Source of the DNA: Chromatiaceae bacterium
GTDB taxonomy: Bacteria > Pseudomonadota > Gammaproteobacteria > Chromatiales > Chromatiaceae
Assembly (NCBI GenBank): GCA_016938795.1
Contig: JAFGTZ010000054.1
Location: 1-8,145 of the forward strand
DNA length: 8,145 nt
Direction of reading: 5' to 3'
The position numbers and the translations under genes were made by a program. Below are positions 1 to 4,944 of this stretch, one piece after another. Position 1 is the stretch's first letter, and the number at the start of each line of letters is the position of its first letter. The notes below the pieces were generated by a model, which saw only the letters and a list, made by a program, of their open reading frames with translations, was not told the DNA's origin and searched no databases.

Positions 1-525
1 GAGGAGCTCGACGCCATCCGCAATCTGGTGCAGGACACCACGCAACTCGCCAGCCAGTTCTTCAACGGCGATGTGCAGGGGGCCTTCGAGCAGGCGCAGA
101 ACATCTCCTTCGACAGCAGCCAGCTTGCGCGCATGGAACTCAACATGAGCAGCTCCAGCCGCTACGCGTCCGCGCAGCGCTATCAGGAAACCCAGCAGCT
201 GGCCGATGCCAGCCAGAACCAGCCGGGACGCCGGCTCGGCCAGTTCATGCGCGAGATGCAGGATCGCTTCAGCCAGCCCGGGCTTGAGTTTCTGGAGAAC
301 GCCATGGGGAGCGGTGCGAACCTCCTGCAAGGACTGGTGGAGCAGGACAGCCGCTTCCAGACAGCCGATGCCGAACAGCAGGCGCTCTATCGCGAACAGC
401 TCGGTCGCCTGTTCGATGCCCTGGCGCCCAACCGTCTGATGGACGAGGCGACCCCCGAGGCAACCCCCGCAGCAACCTCGGAGACCAGCGCGCTGAACGA
501 ACCTCGCGAGGTCAGCGGCGAGTAA
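1..525 (+). CDS. hypothetical protein, C-terminal part (gene begins before the window)
   Basis: The reading frame is open from base 1 and ends at TAA 523-525, so only about the last 174 residues are visible and the true start lies upstream. The GTG at 28 is internal, because the codons before it are normal coding sequence (EELDAIRNL). The visible part is mostly predicted helix. It contains a segment reading FFNGDVQGAFEQAQ followed by FDSSQLARMELNMS, a pattern I loosely associate with C-terminal parts of uncharacterised proteobacterial proteins that may also carry a DUF5610 domain; this is recollection, not a demonstrated match. The tail is rich in Ala, Thr, Pro and Glu (EATPEATPAATSET) and is probably disordered. 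No signal peptide, membrane segment or catalytic motif is visible. I am sure it is coding and do not know its function. Confidence 0.75.
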   Translation, partial: EELDAIRNLVQDTTQLASQFFNGDVQGAFEQAQNISFDSSQLARMELNMSSSSRYASAQRYQETQQLADASQNQPGRRLGQFMREMQDRFSQPGLEFLENAMGSGANLLQGLVEQDSRFQTADAEQQALYREQLGRLFDALAPNRLMDEATPEATPAATSETSALNEPREVSGE

Positions 526-565
526 TCCAGTCGCCAACGTCCGTCACGCCAGCGGCGAGTCACTC

Positions 566-600
566 CCCTCGCCCCGGCCCGCTCTCCGCCGGGTCGAGGG
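566..600 (+). terminator. strong hairpin 41 bases after the first gene, possible terminator
   Basis: The arms CCCTCGCCCCGGC (566-578) and GCCGGGTCGAGGG (588-600) pair at 12 of 13 positions, with one C/T mismatch and a 9-base loop. There is no T-run after the stem, so it is not a classical intrinsic terminator. It may act as a 3' end stabiliser or a Rho-assisted stop for the first gene. The remainder of the 261-base gap from 526 to 786 contains a repeated GGGGTTCC (two copies near 630 and 660) and no promoter I can defend. Confidence 0.4.
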
Positions 601-786
601 CGTAAGATGCCCGGAACCTGCATCGCGCGGGGTTCCACCCAGGTATGAAAAAGCGCCGGGGTTCCGCAAGGAGCGCGACGGTTAATTCAGCAATGCGATT
701 TGCAGGCGGCATCCGTGCCATTTGGGAAGGCGGATGGTAGGCTGCATCATGCTTTGTGGGGCCTCGATCCGTTGGGAAACATCGCC

Positions 787-1020
787 ATGACTGAACAGCC
801 ATTGCTACAACGCATCACAACCGATCCTCGCATCTGTGGCGGTCGGCCCTGCCTGAGAGGAATGCGGATCCGCGTCAAGGATATTCTTGATCTGCTTGCG
901 GCTGGGGCTTCTCGCGAGGAAATCCTCGCTGACTACCCTTATTTGGAAGATGCTGACATCTCCGCCGCCCTCGCCTATGCGTCACAGCAAAGTGACCACC
1001 TGATTTTGCGCGTCGCCTGA
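787..1020 (+). CDS. DUF433 family antitoxin (VapB45-like)
   Basis: This 77-residue protein matches the DUF433 pattern throughout: RITTDPRICGGRPCLRGMRI at residues 9-28, then a helix with ILDLLAAGASREEILADYP at about 33-51, and an ISAALAYA helix at 57-64. The family is a small helix-turn-helix-like domain commonly found as the antitoxin partner of PIN-like DUF5615 toxins. Here a DUF5615 gene begins 3 bases after its stop, so this is the first gene of a two-gene module; the protein probably neutralises the toxin and may repress the operon. ATG 787 was chosen because the family's conserved region starts right after it. A TTG start at 700 would add 29 residues unlike the family. A weak GGGAAA lies 8 bases upstream of the ATG. 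Base composition is visibly less GC-rich than in the suhB and trmJ genes, which fits acquisition by transfer. Confidence 0.88.
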   Translation: MTEQPLLQRITTDPRICGGRPCLRGMRIRVKDILDLLAAGASREEILADYPYLEDADISAALAYASQQSDHLILRVA

Positions 1021-1023
1021 ACG

Positions 1024-1371
1024 ATGCGTTTCCTGGTCGATGCGCAACTGCCCCCCGCCCTCGCACGGTGGTTAAGCGAGCGTGGTCACGAGGCCGCGCA
1101 TGTACTCGACCTTGGGCTACTGGAGGCGAGCGACCGGGACATCTGGGCACAAGCGGGTGAAAGCGGCGCCACACTCATCACCAAGGATCAGGATTTCATC
1201 GCGCTCTTATCCAGCTTCCCCAATGGCGCCTGCGTCGTCTGGATCAGAGTGGGCAACACGACTCGGCGGCAACTGCTCTTGTGGTTCGAAACCCTCTTGC
1301 CAAGTATCGAACAGGCCTTGATGTCCGGTGAAAGGCTGGTCGAAGTGAGACCATCAATCAACAGTTTGTAG
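1024..1371 (+). CDS. DUF5615 PIN-like toxin, probable ribonuclease
   Basis: This 115-residue protein has the DUF5615/Mut7-C-like PIN arrangement. FLVDAQLP at the N-terminus supplies acidic D6, the middle SDRDIW supplies D37/D39, and LITKDQDF supplies D55/D57. The conserved VVWIRVGNTT strand-turn follows at 71-80. In the PIN superfamily such clustered acidic residues bind divalent metal and cleave RNA, and all expected ones are present, so the toxin looks intact. It starts 3 bases after the antitoxin stop with no clear ribosome site of its own, which suggests translational coupling. The target RNA cannot be predicted. Together with the preceding gene it forms a type II toxin-antitoxin module of the VapBC45-like class. 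The less GC-rich codon use (for example TTATCC, AGTTTG) differs from the flanking housekeeping genes. Confidence 0.87.
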   Translation: MRFLVDAQLPPALARWLSERGHEAAHVLDLGLLEASDRDIWAQAGESGATLITKDQDFIALLSSFPNGACVVWIRVGNTTRRQLLLWFETLLPSIEQALMSGERLVEVRPSINSL

Positions 1372-1445
1372 ATAGGCACCGCCTACCCTTGCGCCAAAGC
1401 GCAGCCATGGCAGCACTCGCCCAGCAAGGCCGTCGAAACCCGCAC

Positions 1446-1465
1446 GGGTTGCCAGCCGGCAACCC
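1446..1465. terminator. hairpin between converging toxin and suhB genes
   Basis: GGGTTGCC (1446-1453) and GGCAACCC (1458-1465) form a perfect 8-base-pair stem with an AGCC loop, lying between the 3' ends of the toxin gene and suhB. No T-run follows on either strand, so use as a bidirectional terminator is only plausible from position. A second weak stem, TAGGC/GCCTA at 1373-1385, lies immediately after the toxin stop codon. Nothing else was recognised in 1372-1522. Confidence 0.4.
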
Positions 1466-1522
1466 AACCGATGCCGCTTCGGCCCCGGCGCTCGCTGGGC
1501 CAGGGCAAAGGGGTAACTCAGC

Positions 1523-2323
1523 TCAGGCGCTCAGGCGTTCGTCGAGGAAGGGTTTGATGCGATCGAGCATCTCCTGATGCACCCGCAGATTGCCGGCGAC
1601 CAGGTTACCGGTTTCCAGAAAGCGCTTGCCGCCCGCCAGATCGGTCACGGTGCCGCCGGCCTCCAGAATCAAGAGCGCACCGGCGGCGCAGTCCCATTCC
1701 GAAAGTCCGATTTCCCAAAAGCCATCGGTGCGCCCCGCCGCCACCCAGGCCAGATCAATGGCTGCCGAACCGGGGCGACGCAGGCCGGCGGTCACCTCGA
1801 TCATGGACTTGAACATGCCCAGATAGGCGTCGATGAAGCGCTGATCGCGAAAGGGGAAGCCGGTGCCGATCAGCGCGCCATCGAGCGAGGGACGCGCGGC
1901 CACGCGGAGGCGCCGGTCGTTGAGCTGAGCGCCCTCGCCGCGCGCGGCGGTGAAAAGCTCCTCGCGCATGGGGTCATAGACCACACCGCATTCGAGCTGT
2001 CCCTTGTGCTTGAGCGCGATGGACACCGAAAACTGCGGAAAACCGTGCAGATAATTGGTGGTGCCATCGAGCGGGTCGATGACCCACTGATAATCGCTCT
2101 CAGGCCCCTGGCTGCCGCTCTCCTCGGCCAGAATGGCGTGACTGGGGAAGCGTGCGCGCAGCTCCTTGATGATGGTCGCCTCGGCGAGACGATCGACATC
2201 GCTGACGAAGTCGTTGCGCCCCTTGGCGTCGGGCTTGAGATGATCGACACGGTCGAGATAGCGCAACAGCACCTTGCCGGCGGCACGGGCGGCGCGAATG
2301 GCGATGGTAAGACTCGGATGCAT
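1523..2323 (-). CDS. suhB: inositol-1-monophosphatase family protein SuhB
   Basis: This 266-residue protein has every hallmark of the lithium-sensitive inositol monophosphatase family: AEESG (residues 66-70), the metal-binding DPLDGTTN (83-90, D83 and D86), and SEWDCAAG (208-215, D211). These residues hold the Mg ions that hydrolyse myo-inositol 1-phosphate and related sugar phosphates. In enterobacteria SuhB also joins the Nus-dependent antitermination complex on ribosomal RNA operons; whether that role holds here is inference. Length is the usual one for the family (E. coli about 267). It starts at ATG 2323 and lacks an evident Shine-Dalgarno sequence. It is divergent from trmJ across an 80-base gap, as in many gammaproteobacteria where suhB borders the trmJ-iscR locus. 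Confidence 0.95.
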   Translation of the reverse strand: MHPSLTIAIRAARAAGKVLLRYLDRVDHLKPDAKGRNDFVSDVDRLAEATIIKELRARFPSHAILAEESGSQGPESDYQWVIDPLDGTTNYLHGFPQFSVSIALKHKGQLECGVVYDPMREELFTAARGEGAQLNDRRLRVAARPSLDGALIGTGFPFRDQRFIDAYLGMFKSMIEVTAGLRRPGSAAIDLAWVAAGRTDGFWEIGLSEWDCAAGALLILEAGGTVTDLAGGKRFLETGNLVAGNLRVHQEMLDRIKPFLDERLSA

Positions 2324-2403
2324 GGGCGTGGGAATTGGTCAGTGCGAATCAGGGATGAAAGTCGGACAATATGGCATTTTAGCCTCTGCCTTGTCATATC
2401 TCG
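2324..2403. promoter_or_regulatory. divergent suhB/trmJ control region
   Basis: This 80-base gap must hold promoters for both divergent genes. On the minus strand TAAAAT (2376-2381) is a 5-of-6 match to a -10 box and would start suhB RNA about 46 bases before its ATG; no convincing -35 accompanies it. On the plus strand only a poor pair is visible (ATGGCA 2371-2376, TCATAT 2394-2399, 17 apart), which would put the trmJ start site almost at its ATG. GTCGGACAA at 2361-2369 is identical to part of the iscR operator candidate at 4252-4260. Neither gene has a recognisable ribosome-binding site. Confidence 0.4.
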
Positions 2404-3222
2404 ATGTCCACAGAATCCAGCGACCTGCTCGCCCGCATCCGTTTGGTGCTGGTCGAGACCTCCCATCCCGGCAACATCGGCGCCGCCGCGCGGGCGCTCA
2501 AGACCATGGGACTCTCGCGCCTGGAACTGGTGGCCCCGCGCCAGCCGCCTGATGCCGAGACGCTCGCACGCGCGGCAGGCGCGGACGACCTCATCGCGCG
2601 CGCCGGCATCCACCCCGACCTGCCCTCGGCGCTCGCCGGCTGCCGGCTGGTCATCGGCGCGAGCGCCCGACTGCGCAGCATCGAATGGCCGCTGCTGGAG
2701 CCGCCCGCCTGCGCCCAGTATCTGCTTGAAGAGGCGCGCGAGGGCGATGTAGCCCTGGTGCTCGGGCGCGAACGCTCGGGCCTCACCAACGCAGAACTGG
2801 CGCGCTGTCACTACCTGGTTCACATCCCCACCAACCCCGACTACAGCTCGCTCAATGTGGCCGCCGCCGCCCAGGTGCTGGCCTATGAAATCCGCCGCCA
2901 CTGGCGCGAGCAGGGCAACGCGCCCGCGCTCGCCAGCCGCGACGCCCGAGAGGATCTGGCCACGGCCGAGGAGCTTGAGGGGCTGCATACCCATCTCGCC
3001 GAAACCCTGGAGATTATCGGCTTCAGCGACCCCGAGCAGTCGCGTAAGCTCCTCATGCGCCTGCGCCGGCTTTTCAATCGCGCCCGACCTGATCGGGTTG
3101 AACTCAACATCCTGCGCGGCATCCTCAACGCCGCCCAGGGACGCAAGAGCCCGGAGCGCTTCGCGCGCCGGCACGCCACCCAATCCAACCCGGAGGGATC
3201 CCCGCCATGTTCGAGCGACTGA
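2404..3222 (+). CDS. trmJ: tRNA (cytidine/uridine-2'-O-)-methyltransferase TrmJ
   Basis: This 272-residue SPOUT-superfamily enzyme 2'-O-methylates position 32 of the tRNA anticodon loop using S-adenosylmethionine. Visible signatures are the N-terminal RIRLVLVETSHPGNIGAAAR (11-30), and the knotted SAM-binding motifs LVLGRERSGLTNAE (118-131) and IPTNPDYSSLNVAAAAQVLA (141-160). A C-terminal helical region, about 185-245, follows, with RKLLMRLRRLFNRA as expected for TrmJ. The start is ATG 2404; the family normally begins a few residues before RIRLVLVE, which agrees. The last residues (about 250-272) form an unconserved tail rich in Pro, Ser and Arg that overlaps the first 16 bases of cysE, and the cysE ribosome site lies within it. 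trmJ upstream of the iscR region is a conserved gammaproteobacterial arrangement. Confidence 0.94.
   Translation: MSTESSDLLARIRLVLVETSHPGNIGAAARALKTMGLSRLELVAPRQPPDAETLARAAGADDLIARAGIHPDLPSALAGCRLVIGASARLRSIEWPLLEPPACAQYLLEEAREGDVALVLGRERSGLTNAELARCHYLVHIPTNPDYSSLNVAAAAQVLAYEIRRHWREQGNAPALASRDAREDLATAEELEGLHTHLAETLEIIGFSDPEQSRKLLMRLRRLFNRARPDRVELNILRGILNAAQGRKSPERFARRHATQSNPEGSPPCSSD
3192..3196 (+). promoter_or_regulatory. cysE ribosome-binding site inside trmJ
   Basis: GGAGG lies 10 bases before the cysE ATG (3207), within the last codons of trmJ. It supports ATG 3207 as the cysE start and the 16-base gene overlap, and suggests the two genes share one transcript. Confidence 0.7.
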
Positions 3223-4016
3223 GGGAAGACATTGGCTGCGTCTTCGAGCGCGACCCGGCCGCGCGCAACGCCTTCGAAATCCTCACCACCTACCCCGGCA
3301 TCCATGCCGTGCTCATCCACCGTCTTGCCCACGGACTCTGGCGACGCGGCTTCAAATGGCCGGCACGCCTGCTCGCCAACGCCGCGCGACTCTTCACCGG
3401 CATCGAGATTCATCCCGGCGCGGTCATCGGGCGGCGCTTCTTCATCGACCATGGCATGGGTGTGGTCATCGGCGAGACAGCGGTCATCGGCGACGATTGC
3501 ACCCTCTATCACGGCGTCACCCTCGGCGGCACCACCTGGGAGAAGGGCAAGCGACATCCCACCCTGGGGCGCGATGTCATCGTGGGCGCCGGGGCCAAGG
3601 TGCTCGGCCCCATCGACATCGGCGACGGGGCGCGCATCGGCTCGAACGCCGTGGTGGTCAAATCGGTCCCGCCCGGCGCCACCGCCGTAGGGGTGCCGGG
3701 GCGCATCATCGAGCCCGATGGCGATGCCGCCACCAAGCGCCGCGCCGATACCGCGCGCCGCATCGGTTTCGACGCCTATGGCGCCACCCGTGGCGTGCCC
3801 GACCCGGTGGCCAATGCCATCAACCGCATGCTCGACCACATCCATGCCATGGACGCCCGCATGGAACTCATGTCGCGCGCCCTGGAGACGCGCGGCATCA
3901 TGCGCCATTTCGAGCACGATCCCGATCTCGACAGCGTGGTGGTGCCACCCGCAAGCGACAGCCCCGAGCCAGCAGGCCCCGCGCAACCGGCACGGCACCA
4001 TTCAACAGACGCCTGA
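3207..4016 (+). CDS. cysE: serine O-acetyltransferase CysE
   Basis: This 269-residue enzyme transfers an acetyl group from acetyl-CoA to L-serine, giving O-acetylserine, the carbon skeleton for cysteine. An N-terminal helical region (1-60, with AFEILTTYPGIHAVLIHRLAH) is followed by the left-handed beta-helix of hexapeptide repeats (about 65-170). Active-site stretches are FIDHGMGVVIGETA (79-92), LYHGVTLGGT (100-109), KRHPTLGRDVIVGAGA (115-130) and the closing AVGVPGRIIE (160-169). The C-terminal 100 residues form a long extension predicted helical up to about 235 and Pro/Ala-rich at the end; the regulatory cysteine-feedback tail of the family lies after the beta-helix but is not recognisable by eye here. 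It is the short-N-terminus type common next to iscR, where cysteine supply feeds the Fe-S desulfurase. Confidence 0.94.
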   Translation: MFERLREDIGCVFERDPAARNAFEILTTYPGIHAVLIHRLAHGLWRRGFKWPARLLANAARLFTGIEIHPGAVIGRRFFIDHGMGVVIGETAVIGDDCTLYHGVTLGGTTWEKGKRHPTLGRDVIVGAGAKVLGPIDIGDGARIGSNAVVVKSVPPGATAVGVPGRIIEPDGDAATKRRADTARRIGFDAYGATRGVPDPVANAINRMLDHIHAMDARMELMSRALETRGIMRHFEHDPDLDSVVVPPASDSPEPAGPAQPARHHSTDA

Positions 4017-4020
4017 CATA

Positions 4021-4193
4021 GATATACCAGTCACAGATGGATTTTTCGGTGAGGGCTGGAGGATGGACGCGGGGGGTGTCAGCGGCAGGGATGCCGCTGT
4101 CAAACCTCCAGGGAGGGATTCACGATGGCCCCCGCAGCCATCACCCAGCCGGAGCAGCTGAGGAAAACCGAAAAACCCGTTTAGATCGATATC
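4021..4193. repeat. intergenic repeat element, possible MITE-like unit
   Basis: The first 42 bases of the repeat (4023-4064) recur at 8001-8042 with 40 identical positions in the same orientation. In this copy the left end includes TTTTTCGGT (4042-4050), matched by the inverted ACCGAAAAA (4167-4175). Beyond these the outer edges are again partly inverted, beginning GATATACC and ending CGATATC, so the unit may span about 173 bases with imperfect terminal inverted repeats. The interior carries a perfect 8-base-pair hairpin (CAGCGGCA, GGGA loop, TGCCGCTG, 4080-4099) and CCTCC-AG-GGAGG (4105-4116). It encodes nothing and sits 4 bases after the cysE stop. The repeat status is seen directly; the right boundary is inference. 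Confidence 0.65.
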
Positions 4194-4234
4194 GCTCGCG
4201 GCGCCTCGATCCAAGGCGCGCGACACAGTACGGC

Positions 4235-4240
4235 TATAAT
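4235..4240 (+). promoter_or_regulatory. iscR promoter -10 box
   Basis: TATAAT is a perfect -10 hexamer in otherwise GC-rich DNA, 62 bases before the iscR start codon. It predicts RNA starting near 4247. No good -35 lies at 16-18 bases, so an activator-dependent or partial extended -10 promoter (GGCTATAAT) is possible. Confidence 0.6.
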
Positions 4241-4260
4241 TGATCGTAAAGGTCGGACAA
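4236..4260 (+). promoter_or_regulatory. probable IscR operator (type 1-like) over the iscR promoter
   Basis: ATAATTGATC (4236-4245), a GTAAA-type spacer and GGTCGGACAA (4251-4260) fit the E. coli type 1 IscR site at about 17 of 25 consensus positions, including the YYGA left half and the GTCRR right half. The site covers the -10 box and predicted start, where [2Fe-2S]-IscR binding would repress its own gene as in E. coli. The match is by eye against a remembered consensus. Confidence 0.45.
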
Positions 4261-4302
4261 AGTACCATAACCCCATGGCTTGATAAGGAATCGGGAAACC
4301 CA

Positions 4303-4788
4303 GTGAGACTGACGACCAAAGGCCGCTATGCGGTCACCGCCATGCTGGATCTAGCGATCCACCGGGACGAAGGCCCCATCGCGCTGGCCGATATCGCTCA
4401 GCGTCAGGGTATCTCCCTGTCCTATCTGGAACAGCTCTTCGCAAAGCTGCGCAAGCGCGCGCTCGTCACCAGCGTGCGCGGCCCCGGCGGCGGCTACAAC
4501 CTTGCCCGACCCGCCGCCGAGATTCGCGTTGCCGAGGTCATCGCGGCGGTCGATGAGAACGTTGATACCACCCGCTGCGGGGGCGCACACAACTGCCAGA
4601 ACAACGGTCCCTGCCTGACGCACGATCTCTGGAACGATCTGAGCGACCACATCTATCAATATCTCTACCGAATCAACCTCCAGCAGCTCGTCGAGCGGCG
4701 CACCGCATCCCAGAACGTAGAACTCACCACACCCTGCGTCACGGTCGATGTCAAGCTCGGCGGCGCGCGCGCCGGCGTTAACTCCTAA
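4303..4788 (+). CDS. iscR: Fe-S cluster assembly transcriptional regulator IscR
   Basis: This 161-residue Rrf2-family regulator senses Fe-S supply through a [2Fe-2S] cluster and controls cluster-assembly genes. The N-terminal winged helix-turn-helix is complete (RLTTKGRYAVTAMLDLA, LADIAQRQGISLSYLEQLF, VRGPGGGYNLAR). The cluster ligands C92, C98, C104 and H107 are all present in TRCGGAHNCQNNGPCLTHDLW (90-110) and match the E. coli numbering exactly, so cluster-dependent sensing is expected. GTG 4303 was chosen because IscR proteins begin at RLTTKGRYA; an upstream start at 4240 would add 21 unrelated residues. AAGGAA (4285-4290) or GGGAAA (4293-4298) may bind the ribosome. Unusually, iscS, iscU and iscA do not follow; the next gene is an hscB relative after a 156-base gap. 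It is therefore unclear which genes it controls here. Confidence 0.95.
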   Translation: MRLTTKGRYAVTAMLDLAIHRDEGPIALADIAQRQGISLSYLEQLFAKLRKRALVTSVRGPGGGYNLARPAAEIRVAEVIAAVDENVDTTRCGGAHNCQNNGPCLTHDLWNDLSDHIYQYLYRINLQQLVERRTASQNVELTTPCVTVDVKLGGARAGVNS

Positions 4789-4822
4789 GCCAGCACTTGC
4801 GCGCGCCGGCCCGAAGGCACTA

Positions 4823-4844
4823 GGATTCGGTCTCGACCGTATCC
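4823..4844. promoter_or_regulatory. near-perfect palindrome after iscR
   Basis: GGATTCGGTC (4823-4832), a 2-base centre, then GACCGTATCC (4835-4844) form a dyad with 9 of 10 positions matching. It begins 35 bases after the iscR stop. The tight centre suits a dimeric regulator's operator better than an RNA hairpin, since only 2 bases could form the loop. It does not resemble an IscR site. No T-run follows, so it is not an intrinsic terminator. Confidence 0.4.
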
Positions 4845-4904
4845 AATTCACTGACCCATCGACGCGCGCCGCAGGCATCCCTCGTTCGGTTGCCGCCGCG
4901 CCCA

Positions 4905-4927
4905 TCCCCGGCCCTGCGGGCCGGGGA
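4905..4927 (+). promoter_or_regulatory. hairpin covering the hscB-like Shine-Dalgarno
   Basis: TCCCCGGCCC (4905-4914), a TGC loop and GGGCCGGGGA (4918-4927) form a perfect 10-base-pair stem. The purine-rich ribosome site GGGGAGGA (4923-4930) has its first five bases locked in the right arm. The GTG start at 4945 is 14 bases downstream of that site. As RNA this should be very stable and would reduce translation of the hscB-like gene unless it is opened; alternatively it is a processing or pausing signal. Confidence 0.5.
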
Positions 4928-4944
4928 GGATTGCCACCAGAATC

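Noticed and set aside
645..740. Small open frame of 31 codons starting MKKRRGSARS upstream of the antitoxin
   Set aside because: Only a partial AGG stands in for a ribosome site, there is no family resemblance, and the length is expected by chance; not enough to call a gene.
700..786. Longer antitoxin start at TTG 700
   Set aside because: The added 29 residues do not match DUF433 proteins, and ATG 787 sits at the normal family start.
1577..2752. 391-codon plus-strand open frame across suhB and into trmJ
   Set aside because: It is antisense to suhB, which has every family motif, and its translation resembles no protein family; long shadow frames are expected in GC-rich DNA.
1870..3183. 437-codon minus-strand open frame across trmJ and suhB
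   Set aside because: It runs antisense to trmJ and then in a wrong frame over suhB; both true genes are certain, so this is a codon-bias shadow.
2855..4021. 388-codon plus-strand frame over trmJ and cysE, and the 372-codon minus frame at 2883-4001
   Set aside because: Arg/His/Pro-rich or domain-free translations overlapping two well-identified enzymes.
4037..4243. Short open frames inside the repeat between cysE and iscR
   Set aside because: They lie wholly within the repeat and operator region, lack ribosome sites and have no protein resemblance.
4765..4810. Direct repeat GCGCGCGCCGGC at 4765-4776 and 4799-4810
   Set aside because: Simple alternating GC sequence, the first copy is coding within iscR; likely chance.
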